A stretch of DNA of 20,110 nt from JASMHC01 sp964476515 (GTDB taxonomy: Bacteria > Pseudomonadota > Alphaproteobacteria > Rhodobacterales > Rhodobacteraceae), in the NCBI GenBank assembly GCA_964476515.1, contig CAYZAY010000040.1, forward strand, positions 1 to 20,110. Reading direction: 5' to 3'. The notes under the pieces were generated by a model. The model saw only the letters and a list, made by a program, of their open reading frames with translations. It was not told the origin of the DNA and did not search any database. This document shows, piece after piece, positions 7,955 to 15,639 of this stretch. The position numbers were made by a program, and so were the translations under genes. The stretch's first letter is position 1, and each line of letters starts with the position of its first letter.

Positions 7955-9000
7955 CCTTCCATCTCGGCCAATTGGTTGGCCTGAGTGACGGAAATGAGTG
8001 CATCAATCGTTTCGTCCAGATCGCCCTGCATAATTTGATCCAACTTATAGAGCGTCAAATTAATCCGGTGATCGGTCATCCGGCCTTGTGGAAAGTTATA
8101 TGTTCGAATTCGTTCACTTCGATCCCCTGAGCCAACCTGAGATTTGCGGTCTGCGGAACGTTCTTCATCAACCTTTTGGCGCTCAAGGTCATAGAGGCGT
8201 GTTTTCAGCACCTGCATCGCGATTTCACGGTTTCTGTGCTGGGACTTTTCAGAACTCGTTACAACTGTGCCAGTGGGCAAGTGAGTGATCCGAACGGCCG
8301 AGTCTGTCGTGTTGACGTGCTGACCACCAGCGCCAGAGCTGCGCATAGTGTCGATACGGATGTCATTGGCATCGATCTTGATATCCACGTCCTGCGCTTC
8401 GGGAAGAACCGCCACGGTCGCCGCTGATGTGTGAATCCGCCCGCCGCTTTCTGTCGTGGGCACGCGTTGGACGCGATGAACGCCGCTTTCGTATTTCAGG
8501 CGTGCGAACACTCCGTCACCCTGAACGCTGGCGACGACTTCCTTGATGCCACCAAGTTCGGACTGGGATTCTTCGATGATCTGAAACTTCCAACCGCGGG
8601 CTTCACAATAGCGCTGATACATCCGAAGCAGATCACCGGCAAACAGTGCGGCTTCGTCGCCCCCCGTTCCGGGGCGGATTTCGATCATTGCAGGGCGACC
8701 ATCTGCTGCGTCTTTGGGTAGCAGCGTGATCTGCAGCGCTTTTTCGGCCTCGGGCAATCGCGCCTTGATATCTAATAATTCTTCTTCGGCCAGCTCGCGC
8801 ATATCGGGATCATCCAACATCAGTTGGGCTTCTTCGAGGCCAGAAACCAACTGTTGATACGCAGTGATCTGTTCAACAACGGGGCGAAGGTCTGAATACT
8901 CTTTTCCCAAGGCAGCAATATCACCACCGCCCTCGGCCATTGCAGCTTCGAGGTACTGAAATCTTTGAGTAATCTGCTCGAGTTTTTCTATCGGAACCAT
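7951..9000 (-). CDS. prfA: Peptide chain release factor 1 (RF1)
   Basis: This is a 349-residue class I release factor. It carries the stop-codon-reading motif PTT (PxT type, residues 181-183, in RVPTTESGGRIHTSA), which marks RF1 rather than the SPF-type RF2. It also has the peptidyl-hydrolysis GGQ at 225-227 (SSGAGGQHVNTTDSAV), followed by SQHRNREIAMQVL and NFPQGRMTDHRI. RF1 terminates at UAA and UAG. I take ATG 9000 (MVPIEKLEQITQRF) as the start; a TTG at 9009 would add three residues. The gene overlaps prmC by four bases and follows the DUF1499 gene after about 30 bases. An intact RF1 means TAG is read as stop in this organism, which matters for the antiporter at 17133-18380. Confidence 0.96.
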   Translation of the reverse strand: MVPIEKLEQITQRFQYLEAAMAEGGGDIAALGKEYSDLRPVVEQITAYQQLVSGLEEAQLMLDDPDMRELAEEELLDIKARLPEAEKALQITLLPKDAADGRPAMIEIRPGTGGDEAALFAGDLLRMYQRYCEARGWKFQIIEESQSELGGIKEVVASVQGDGVFARLKYESGVHRVQRVPTTESGGRIHTSAATVAVLPEAQDVDIKIDANDIRIDTMRSSGAGGQHVNTTDSAVRITHLPTGTVVTSSEKSQHRNREIAMQVLKTRLYDLERQKVDEERSADRKSQVGSGDRSERIRTYNFPQGRMTDHRINLTLYKLDQIMQGDLDETIDALISVTQANQLAEMEG

Positions 9001-9030
9001 GGCCTTCAATCCCCTATCGGGCAGAAGGGG

Positions 9031-9441
9031 TCAAGGGTTTGACAGCGATGATATCCATTTCTCGACCTTGGCCCGGTTTACGCTGCCGTCACCACCCCCG
9101 AAACGAAGGCGGGAATAGACAACCAAATCTTCGCCTTCGATCCAGACGGTCGCATAGTCCGAAAATCCCCAGAGCAGGCTTCTGGTGACGTAAGTTGTCA
9201 TTCCTTCGGATACTGAACCGGCGAACAGCTTGGTTCTTGGTGTTGCCAAAGCGATTAAATGCAAATCGTCAAACTGGTCCTTGGCAGCGGGAAGCACGCG
9301 GATGACGCCTGCGTTAAAATCTTTGTCCTGCGGCGAAGGAACCGGTTTGTGCCACTTGCCCGCATCAGTCGGGGCAAGGCGCACCCAAAGAGCGGCAACC
9401 ACGACTATAATAACGATGACCCAAAGAACTTTAGCCAGCAT
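9031..9441 (-). CDS. DUF1499-family membrane-anchored protein
   Basis: This is a 136-residue protein of unknown function. An N-terminal hydrophobic segment (MLAKVLWVIVIIVVVAALWV, residues 1-20) should anchor it in the inner membrane or act as an uncleaved signal. The remainder resembles the DUF1499 fold: LATPRTKLFAGS, TYVTRSLLWGFSDYATVWIEG and YSRLRFGGGDGSVNRAKVEKWI. I start at ATG 9441, 14 bases after the agmatinase stop; a longer reading from 9489 would overlap the agmatinase gene and put charged residues before the membrane segment. No clear ribosome binding site precedes the ATG, so translational coupling to the upstream gene is likely. It sits between the agmatinase and prfA in a minus-strand run of genes. 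Confidence 0.78.
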   Translation of the reverse strand: MLAKVLWVIVIIVVVAALWVRLAPTDAGKWHKPVPSPQDKDFNAGVIRVLPAAKDQFDDLHLIALATPRTKLFAGSVSEGMTTYVTRSLLWGFSDYATVWIEGEDLVVYSRLRFGGGDGSVNRAKVEKWISSLSNP

Positions 9442-9455
9442 ACCGAAACCGTAGT

Positions 9456-10421
9456 CTATCGCTTGCGATTCACCCAACCCCACAGGCAAATTATTTCAAC
9501 CGCAACATGCGCAGCCGCAACAGCAGTTGCACCGGATGTATCAAACGGGGGCGACACTTCCACGATATCCCCACCCTTCAGGTTAATGCCTGCAATGTCT
9601 CGCAATATGATCGCTGCTTGCCCGCTGGAAAGACCACCCCATACAGGGGTTCCGGTGCCCGGTGCAAACGCCGGATCGAGACAATCGATGTCAAAGGTCA
9701 GATACGCAGGCGCGTCCCCCACAATCTCTTTGATGCGTTTCGCCGTAGCAGCTGGGCCGTTTTCATGCACATACCGCGCATCAAGCGTTTTGATACCCAA
9801 CGTGTCTTCGTTGGTCGTGCGGATGCCAACCTGAACAGATCGTTCCACGTCGATCAGGCCCAGCTTCACCGCTTTATAAAACATCGTACCGTGATCAATG
9901 CGATCCATATCGTCATCGGGCCACGTGTCGGAATGAGCGTCAAAGTGAACAAGGGCCATGGGGCCGTATTTTTCGGCATAGGCTTTTAAAATCGGGAACG
10001 AGATATAGTGATCCCCGCCAATGGCGACGCTTGCGGTGTCGGTCGCCAGAATGCCTCGTATGTGATTGGTCAACGCATCCGGAAAGTCACTGACACGGGC
10101 ATAGTCAAACGCCAAATCACCATAGTCTGCGATGGCCAGTTCCGAAAACGGATCATAGTCCCAACCATAGGGCGGATCGAAGGGCTGCAGCGTACTGGCT
10201 TCACGAACGGCCCGTGGACCAAGACGGGTGCCTGGACGATTTGTCACGGATTGATCAAACGGAACGCCGGTGACGGCAATATCAACATCGGCCAAATCTT
10301 TTGTGTAACGCCGACGCAAGAATGACGTCGCACCGCCAAATGCGTTTTCATAGCTTTCACCCCGCAAATCCTTGCGTGTGAATGCACTGTCTACTTCGGT
10401 TTTTGCGCCTTCAAGTGACAT
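9456..10421 (-). CDS. speB: Agmatinase (ureohydrolase, arginase family)
   Basis: This is a 321-residue ureohydrolase. The two-manganese site is intact: GGDH (H138), DAHSD (D161, H163, D165) and DIDCLDP (D244, D246). RIDHGTMF (174-181) follows the agmatinase pattern, and DCLDPAFAPGTGTPVWGG is standard for the family. Agmatinase turns agmatine into putrescine and urea. Related enzymes act on guanidinobutyrate, guanidinopropionate or guanidine, and I cannot separate these by eye, so the substrate is the least certain part. A GAGG ribosome binding site lies six bases before the ATG. An M20 amidohydrolase gene lies 63 bases upstream on the same strand, suggesting a shared role in nitrogen or amino-acid catabolism. 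Confidence 0.85.
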   Translation of the reverse strand: MSLEGAKTEVDSAFTRKDLRGESYENAFGGATSFLRRRYTKDLADVDIAVTGVPFDQSVTNRPGTRLGPRAVREASTLQPFDPPYGWDYDPFSELAIADYGDLAFDYARVSDFPDALTNHIRGILATDTASVAIGGDHYISFPILKAYAEKYGPMALVHFDAHSDTWPDDDMDRIDHGTMFYKAVKLGLIDVERSVQVGIRTTNEDTLGIKTLDARYVHENGPAATAKRIKEIVGDAPAYLTFDIDCLDPAFAPGTGTPVWGGLSSGQAAIILRDIAGINLKGGDIVEVSPPFDTSGATAVAAAHVAVEIICLWGWVNRKR

Positions 10422-10484
10422 GATGACCTCGAATCGTTAATTTGATCAAATTTCGCACAAATAGAATTCAAAGCAAGCCTGTTG

Positions 10485-11648
10485 TTAGGAAACCGGCTGA
10501 AGCACCTCAATCAAACGAGAGAAAAACGAAGCTCCGACGGGCGCAGCGTCATCGTTAAAGTCAAATTCGGGGTTGTGAAGGGACGGGCCAATGCCCTGCC
10601 CCAAAAACAAAAACGCGCCGGGCCTGGCCTGCACCAGATACGAAAAGTCCTCGGCTCCCATTTCGGGGGACATGTTTGGGTTGACCAGATCGGCACCTGA
10701 AACTTCCTGAGCGATACGAACTGCTTTTGCTGTTTGGTCTTCGTGATTCACGGTCGCGGGGTAGCTTCGGTCGTAGTCAATTTCGATTCCAACACCAAAG
10801 GCACTGGCTTGCGTGGTGGCAATCGCCCGAATTCTGGCCTCTACCGTATCGCGCACGGTTTCTGAAAAGCATCTGGCAGTACCATTTAACATCGCCGTAT
10901 CGGGCGTGATATTTGGTGCGCTTCCCGCATGTATTTGGGAAAGAGAAATTACCACGGGTTCAAATGTCGAAATCTCTCTCGCCTTCAGGACATTCAGCGC
11001 CGCAGCAATTTGAAGTGCTCCAGGAATGGGATCTAGGTTTTTGTCAGGATAGGCCGCATGTCCGCCCTTTCCGGTTACGGTAATAGTCCAGTCATCAACT
11101 GCCGCCATGATCCCGCCAGAGTTCGTTGAAAACGCCCCCAGTTCCATCGTTGGGTCGGTATGTAGGGCATAGACTTCATCAACACCGAAATGATCCATGA
11201 CGCCCTCTTCGACCATAATCCGACCACCGCCGATTGATTCCTCAGCAGGCTGAAATAGCAATACCACTTTGCCCGAAAAATTTCTGGTTTCGCTAAGGTA
11301 TTTGGCGGCACCTAAAAGCATTGTCGTATGCCCGTCGTGCCCACAGGCATGCATCTTTCCCGTATTCTGGGATGCCCATTTAAGGCCAGTCGCTTCGGTA
11401 AGGGGCAAAGCGTCCATATCAGCGCGCAACGCAGTCGTCGGCCCATCCCCCTGCCCGTTTATCACCGCGACCACCCCAGTCTTCGCCCAGCCTTCTGAAA
11501 TCTCGTCGACCCCGATCTCTTTCAGTCTCTCAACAACAAAGGCCGCCGTTTCGTGACAGTCCAAACACAGCTCTGGATTCATATGAAGATGACGGCGCCA
11601 CGCTTTCATCTCACTCGCAAATCCAGCAATTCGATTGATCACCGCCAT
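10485..11648 (-). CDS. M20-family amidohydrolase (hippurate/N-acyl-amino-acid hydrolase-like)
   Basis: This is a 387-residue metallopeptidase-fold hydrolase of the M20D type. The metal and catalytic positions visible are ACGHDGH (C102, H104), QPAEE (E136, E137), H163 in ALHTDP and a late LHNPEFDFND, with RADMDALPLTE before them. A dimerisation domain with GGHAAYPDKNLDPI follows the first half. Such enzymes cleave N-acetyl- or N-acyl-amino acids, hippurate or indole conjugates; the substrate is not readable from sequence. I start at ATG 11648, which has a strong AAGGAG ribosome binding site seven bases upstream; the frame stays open another 29 codons but that part overlaps mazG. It is divergent from mazG across 63 bases and leads the run with the agmatinase. 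Confidence 0.85.
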   Translation of the reverse strand: MAVINRIAGFASEMKAWRRHLHMNPELCLDCHETAAFVVERLKEIGVDEISEGWAKTGVVAVINGQGDGPTTALRADMDALPLTEATGLKWASQNTGKMHACGHDGHTTMLLGAAKYLSETRNFSGKVVLLFQPAEESIGGGRIMVEEGVMDHFGVDEVYALHTDPTMELGAFSTNSGGIMAAVDDWTITVTGKGGHAAYPDKNLDPIPGALQIAAALNVLKAREISTFEPVVISLSQIHAGSAPNITPDTAMLNGTARCFSETVRDTVEARIRAIATTQASAFGVGIEIDYDRSYPATVNHEDQTAKAVRIAQEVSGADLVNPNMSPEMGAEDFSYLVQARPGAFLFLGQGIGPSLHNPEFDFNDDAAPVGASFFSRLIEVLQPVS

Positions 11649-11711
11649 GGGTGGACTCCTTGAAGTTTCTGAGGTCACTTTGCATCCAAGCTTAAGAACA
11701 GGCATTGCGCA

Positions 11712-12539
11712 ATGACGAACGATGATCTCATCCATAATCCAAACGGCGGAATGCCCCGACTTTTGGAAATCATGCGGCGGTTACGAGACCCCGAAACGGG
11801 CTGCCCATGGGACATCGAACAGGATTTTTCGACAATCGCCCCTTACACGATCGAAGAAGCCTACGAAGTTGCGGATGCAATCGAACGAAAAGAATGGGGC
11901 GAGCTAAAAGGCGAATTGGGTGATCTGTTGTTCCAATCCGTATTTCACGCCCAGATGGCTGCGGAAGCGGGGTTGTTCACCTTTGATGAAGTGGCTGACA
12001 CGATGTCGGACAAAATGGTTGCCCGCCATCCACATGTATTCGGCGACGAAAATCGCGATAAGTCAGCAGAGCAGCAAACAAAGGATTGGGAAACGATCAA
12101 AGCCGCAGAACGGGCTGGCAAAGAACAATCCGGCACGCTCGATGGCGTCGCCGTGGGTCTGCCCGCTCTATTGCGTGCGATGAAGCTGCAAAAGAGAGCC
12201 GCCCGTGTTGGGTTTGACTGGCCCGATACGTCCCACGTGCTTGATAAAATTATCGAGGAAAGCCGCGAACTGATCGAAGCGCGGGACACACTTCCGCAGG
12301 ACAAGATTGAAGAGGAAACGGGGGATTTGCTATTCGTTATGGCCAACCTCGCTCGTCATCTTTCTATTGATCCCGAGGCGGCGTTGCGGGGGGCAAACGC
12401 CAAATTTGTCCGACGGTTTGAATATATTGAAGCTGAGTTGGCCAAGGATAACCGCAAGCCCGAGCAATCCGATCTTAATGAAATGGACCGGCTTTGGGAC
12501 GAAGCAAAAGCAATAGACAAACAGCAAAGTAGTACCTGA
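11712..12539 (+). CDS. mazG: Nucleoside triphosphate pyrophosphohydrolase MazG
   Basis: This is a 275-residue protein with two MazG domains in tandem, as in E. coli MazG. The first has the metal-binding pattern EExxE at 48-52 and ExxD at 68-71 (GELGDLLFQSVFHAQMA). The second runs from about 170 to 240 (EESRELIEARD, then EEETGDLLFVMANLARH). MazG hydrolyses nucleoside triphosphates to monophosphate and pyrophosphate, a house-cleaning role against non-canonical nucleotides. RLRDPETGCPWD near the start is a family hallmark. No good ribosome binding site precedes the ATG. Here it stands alone, divergent from the M20 gene, with a hairpin and T-run just after its stop. Confidence 0.94.
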   Translation: MTNDDLIHNPNGGMPRLLEIMRRLRDPETGCPWDIEQDFSTIAPYTIEEAYEVADAIERKEWGELKGELGDLLFQSVFHAQMAAEAGLFTFDEVADTMSDKMVARHPHVFGDENRDKSAEQQTKDWETIKAAERAGKEQSGTLDGVAVGLPALLRAMKLQKRAARVGFDWPDTSHVLDKIIEESRELIEARDTLPQDKIEEETGDLLFVMANLARHLSIDPEAALRGANAKFVRRFEYIEAELAKDNRKPEQSDLNEMDRLWDEAKAIDKQQSST

Positions 12540-12548
12540 TAGTTTTAT

Positions 12549-12572
12549 TCAGGTATTGACCTGACTGTTTTT
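12549..12572 (+). terminator. Probable rho-independent terminator after mazG
   Basis: TCAGGT and ACCTGA pair perfectly around ATTG (12549-12564), followed by CTGTTTTT. It lies ten bases after the mazG stop. The stem is only six pairs, so it may be weak. The same bases supply the -35 element of the next promoter and overlap a second palindrome, so the repeat could instead serve regulation. Confidence 0.45.
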
Positions 12573-12584
12573 GTCAGCTTTAAG
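12556..12584 (+). promoter_or_regulatory. Promoter with TGA-N9-TCA palindrome in the spacer (candidate iron-responsive operator)
   Basis: TTGACC at 12556-12561 and TTTAAG at 12579-12584 are separated by exactly 17 bases and match the sigma-70 type -35 and -10 at five and four of six positions. The palindrome CTGACTGTTTTTGTCAG (12561-12577) fills the spacer and has the form TGA-N9-TCA described for the IRO box bound by RirA in rhizobia. The downstream gene encodes a periplasmic iron-binding protein, so iron repression is a sensible inference. Which regulator acts in this organism (RirA, IscR or Irr type) cannot be told from the window. The predicted transcription start is near 12591, giving a leader of about 25 bases. 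Confidence 0.5.
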
Positions 12585-12614
12585 CAATGCCGAAATGACG
12601 ACTAGGAATCGACA

Positions 12615-13616
12615 ATGAAGTATCTATCAACTCTCGCACTATCTATGATCGCCGCCGCCCCTGCTCTGGCCGAAGAGGTAAACGTCTATTCCTATCGTCA
12701 GCCAAACTTGATTGCGCCGCTAACGGATGCATTCACCGATGCAACCGGCATCGACGTAAATGTCGCGTATCTGGACAAGGGCATGATCGAACGCATGAAA
12801 GCAGAAGGCCGTCGTTCACCGGCAGACCTTGTGTTCACCGTTGATATCTCGCGGCTGGCTTCCGTCGTGAACGAAGGTCTGACCCAGACTGTTGAATCGG
12901 CCGCATTGCTAGACAACGTTCCTGAGACGTACCGCGATCCGGATGGACATTGGTACGGTCTAACCACGCGGGCGCGCATCGTTTACGCATCAAAAGATCG
13001 CGTTGCTGACGGTGAAATCACAACCTACGAAGATCTGGCGTCTGACAAATTGCAGGGCCGTATTTGTACCCGATCCGGAATGCACGCCTATAACATCGCC
13101 CTGACGTCCGCTGTGGTTCACCACTTGGGTGAAGACGGGGCCAAGACTTGGCTTGAGGGCATCAAGGATAATCTTGCACGTAAACCTCAGGGGAATGACC
13201 GCGCACAGGTAAAGGCAATTTGGGCTGGAGAATGCGACGTTGCGATTGGCAACACGTATTACATGGGGAAAATGCTTGCTGACGAAGAACAGCAAGCGTG
13301 GGCTAATTCCATCAACGTTGTTTTCCCGACGTTCGAAAACGGTGGCACGCACGTCAACATATCCGGCGTTGCAATGGCGAAGCACGCGCCGAACCCAGAA
13401 AATGCCCTGAAGCTAATGGAATATCTGACGTCGCCTGAGGCACAGGAAATCTACGCCGAAATCAATTACGAATATCCAATTGCGGACGGCACAAAACCAG
13501 ACGAGCTTGTCGCGTCTTGGGGAAGTTTCGATGCCGATGACGTCAATCTAATGACCTTGGCGGGCAATCGACCAACCGCACTTCGGATCACTGAAGAAGT
13601 AGATTTTGACGGCTAA
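12615..13616 (+). CDS. Periplasmic Fe(3+)-binding protein of an ABC transporter (FbpA/FutA-like)
   Basis: This is a 333-residue secreted binding protein. The signal peptide is MKYLSTLALSMIAAAPALA, cut before EEVNVYSYR. The mature protein follows the ferric-binding FutA/FbpA pattern: N-terminal VNVYSYRQ, YLDKGMIERMKAEG, SPADLVFTVDISRL, GLTTRARIVYASK and IGNTYYMGKM, whose adjacent Y215 and Y216 are the expected iron-ligand tyrosines, then MEYLTSPEAQEIYAEINYEYPI. C151 and C207 could form a disulfide. It would deliver ferric iron to an inner-membrane permease, but no permease or ATPase gene is adjacent: mazG precedes it and a convergent glycosyltransferase gene follows. It is thus an orphan here. 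AGGA about ten bases before the ATG is the likely ribosome binding site. The promoter just upstream carries a possible iron operator. Confidence 0.88.
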   Translation: MKYLSTLALSMIAAAPALAEEVNVYSYRQPNLIAPLTDAFTDATGIDVNVAYLDKGMIERMKAEGRRSPADLVFTVDISRLASVVNEGLTQTVESAALLDNVPETYRDPDGHWYGLTTRARIVYASKDRVADGEITTYEDLASDKLQGRICTRSGMHAYNIALTSAVVHHLGEDGAKTWLEGIKDNLARKPQGNDRAQVKAIWAGECDVAIGNTYYMGKMLADEEQQAWANSINVVFPTFENGGTHVNISGVAMAKHAPNPENALKLMEYLTSPEAQEIYAEINYEYPIADGTKPDELVASWGSFDADDVNLMTLAGNRPTALRITEEVDFDG

Positions 13617-13624
13617 GTTTTAGG

Positions 13625-13655
13625 AAAAAACGACAAGGCGTTATCGCGCCTTGTC
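13625..13655 (-). terminator. Rho-independent terminator between convergent genes
   Basis: GACAAGGCG (13632-13640) and CGCCTTGTC (13647-13655) form a perfect nine-pair stem with a six-base loop. On the minus strand the stem is followed by GTTTTTT, so it best fits as the terminator of the glycosyltransferase gene, whose TGA (13654-13656) overlaps the foot of the stem. On the plus strand it is followed by AAAATAAA, so termination of the iron-binding-protein transcript would be less efficient, though the hairpin may protect both 3' ends. Confidence 0.8.
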
Positions 13656-14544
13656 AAAATAAATGGCGATAATTTTCTGGGATAGTCACCTTCATCGGGA
13701 TGTTCTTGATCTCGGCTTGGACAACGTGCCGCTTGCGCCCTTCCTGTCGAAGATGTGCTGTGAGGATCGCGTGAACTTCTTGGAAGCCATTTGAAACGTC
13801 CATAATGGCGGCGTTTGTCAGCGCATTTATGTTTCGCTCCATAATTTTGTCCGACTTGGCCCAATTGCGCCAATATCCTTTGCGGATATCTGCATCAGCA
13901 TCTGGATCGGCAAGGAAATCATTCGTCGTTGTTTCGGCGATTTCCTTACGATCCTCCATCCGCTGCATGTAATCCGGTGTGACGTAATGCAGGTGAACCA
14001 GTAGAAGCTCAGGATCGAGCACAAAATCCGTTCCCAGCAGCCCGTGCGCCCCATTGGAAAACTTGGATGGTTTATCGACCACGCATGGCTTTGAATATTT
14101 TCCACTGATCAGGGCGTCTGGGTACTTAGCCATCAGTGCTTCTGCCGACGGATCTCCGGCCTCGGTCGGCAGAAGATTAAGCCCAAGGGCACCAATCGCA
14201 GTGACTTTATCGGCGACAGGCTCGGACACCAAATGTTCCGCCAAGCTCCCTTCTCCGACAAATACCAGAAGTTCGTCCACATCCGTGCAAACCACGCGAT
14301 CATAATACCCCAACAATCCAGTCGCCAGATTTCCGATCAAATCCCAACGGATGCGATCAAAGTTCATCGGCACACCGTCCCGAGGGATATTGATGACGTT
14401 GCACCCGCCAGCAATCTCGGAAATCTTCGGGTCGCCGCCGTGGTTAATCACGTACAATTGGGATTTTGGGACATGGGTCGAATTATACGCAATCCACTTT
14501 TCCAGCAGCCAGTGGTCACGCCAGACCATAGTGACAAACGCCAA
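13654..14544 (-). CDS. Glycosyltransferase family 2-like protein, start uncertain
   Basis: This is a protein of about 296 residues resembling the Glyco_tranf_2_4 group, which has a GT-A type fold. VTMVWRDHWLLEKWIAYNS near the start and YYDRVVCTDVDELLVF are typical, with the metal-binding acidic motif at D88-D90-E91. There is no signal peptide or membrane segment, so it is probably a cytoplasmic enzyme acting on a cell-surface polysaccharide or lipid-linked sugar; donor and acceptor are unknown. The coordinates assume TTG at 14544. Alternatives are ATT at 14550, which is better placed for the GAAAGGG ribosome binding site and gives (M)KLAFVTMVW, and ATG 14529, which would cut into the conserved N-terminus. 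The frame stays open upstream to a TAG at 14640 without any ATG, GTG or TTG. It is divergent from the nucleoside hydrolase gene and has no sugar-pathway neighbours. Confidence 0.72.
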   Translation of the reverse strand: MAFVTMVWRDHWLLEKWIAYNSTHVPKSQLYVINHGGDPKISEIAGGCNVINIPRDGVPMNFDRIRWDLIGNLATGLLGYYDRVVCTDVDELLVFVGEGSLAEHLVSEPVADKVTAIGALGLNLLPTEAGDPSAEALMAKYPDALISGKYSKPCVVDKPSKFSNGAHGLLGTDFVLDPELLLVHLHYVTPDYMQRMEDRKEIAETTTNDFLADPDADADIRKGYWRNWAKSDKIMERNINALTNAAIMDVSNGFQEVHAILTAHLRQEGRKRHVVQAEIKNIPMKVTIPENYRHLF

Positions 14545-14696
14545 TTTAATATGCTGCCCTTTCGCCCGTTCGGACTTTTGTTGCAGCCAAACTAGCTTGA
14601 GTAACGCTAAGGGATCAACGGCTTTTGCTGGCTTCGTCTATTGCCTTGTCGGCGGTTCTGGACTTACCTCATATTTTGCCGGACAAAGGATTACAC

Positions 14697-15638
14697 ATGG
14701 CTCCGAGAAAAATCATCATCGACACTGACCCGGGACAGGACGACGCCGTTGCAATTCTTCTAGCATTGGCGTCCCCCGAAGACGTCGAAGTACTGGGCAT
14801 CACTGCCGTGGCAGGCAACGTTCCATTGCCTCTGACGCAAAAGAACGCACTGATCGTGTGCGAACTGGCAAATAAGACCGACACGAAAGTCTTTGCTGGC
14901 TGCAGTGCGCCCTTGGTACGCCCCCTTGTGACGGCAGAATATGTGCATGGGAAGACAGGTCTGGATGGCCCTGTACTACCTGATCCGGTGATGCAGTTGC
15001 AAAACGGTCATGCTGTGGATTTCATTATTGAGTCGCTTCGATCAGAACCAAGCAAGTCGGTCACACTATGCCCTTTGGGTCCGCTGACCAATATTGCCAC
15101 GGCTATGAAGAAAGCCCCCGATATCATTGAACGCATTGAAGAAATCGTTCTGATGGGTGGCGCGTATTTCGAAGTTGGCAACGTAACGCCTGCTGCTGAA
15201 TTCAACATCTACGTCGATCCAGACGCCGCCGCGATTGTGTTTGAAAGCGGTGCTCCTATCACCGTTATGCCGCTGGATGTGACACACAAGGCGCTCGTGA
15301 CGCGTGTTCGCAACGACGGCTTTCGTGATCTTGGTACACCGGTCGGGATCGCTGTCGCTGAAATGACTGATTTCTTTGAACGTTTCGACAAGGAGAAGTA
15401 TGGATCGGACGGCGCTCCGCTGCACGACCCTTGCGTAACGGCCTATCTGATAAAGCCCGAGCTTTTTTCGGGGCGACACGTAAATGTTGAGATCGAAACC
15501 GAATCCGAACTTACCCGCGGAATGACCGTTGCGGATTGGTGGGGTGTGACCGACAAAAAACCCAATGCGATGTTCATGGGTGACATAGACGCAGACGGAT
15601 TCTTTGACTTGCTCGCGGACCGCATCGCAAGGCTTTGA
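14697..15638 (+). CDS. Inosine/uridine-preferring nucleoside hydrolase
   Basis: This is a 313-residue IunH-family hydrolase. The calcium and ribose site is intact: IIIDTDPGQDDAVAIL (6-21, aspartates at 9, 11, 15 and 16), GNVPLPLTQKNA, VLMGGAYFEVGNVTPAAEFN (N170) and HDPC (D244). It splits ribonucleosides into base and ribose for purine or pyrimidine salvage; base preference cannot be read. I start at ATG 14697, which has AAAGGA seven to eight bases upstream; an earlier in-frame ATG at 14625 adds a segment not seen in the family. The TGA ends one base before the selO ATG, so the two genes are probably co-transcribed, though I know no functional link between them. Confidence 0.92.
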   Translation: MAPRKIIIDTDPGQDDAVAILLALASPEDVEVLGITAVAGNVPLPLTQKNALIVCELANKTDTKVFAGCSAPLVRPLVTAEYVHGKTGLDGPVLPDPVMQLQNGHAVDFIIESLRSEPSKSVTLCPLGPLTNIATAMKKAPDIIERIEEIVLMGGAYFEVGNVTPAAEFNIYVDPDAAAIVFESGAPITVMPLDVTHKALVTRVRNDGFRDLGTPVGIAVAEMTDFFERFDKEKYGSDGAPLHDPCVTAYLIKPELFSGRHVNVEIETESELTRGMTVADWWGVTDKKPNAMFMGDIDADGFFDLLADRIARL

Positions 15639-15639
15639 A

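Noticed and set aside
9259..9834. Plus-strand 191-codon open frame
   Set aside because: It is antisense to the DUF1499 and agmatinase genes, has no recognisable domain, and has a composition typical of a shadow frame.
14646..14675. TTGTCG and CATATT with an 18-base spacer as a promoter for the nucleoside hydrolase
   Set aside because: The match to consensus is poor, and the implied start would lie almost on the ribosome binding site.
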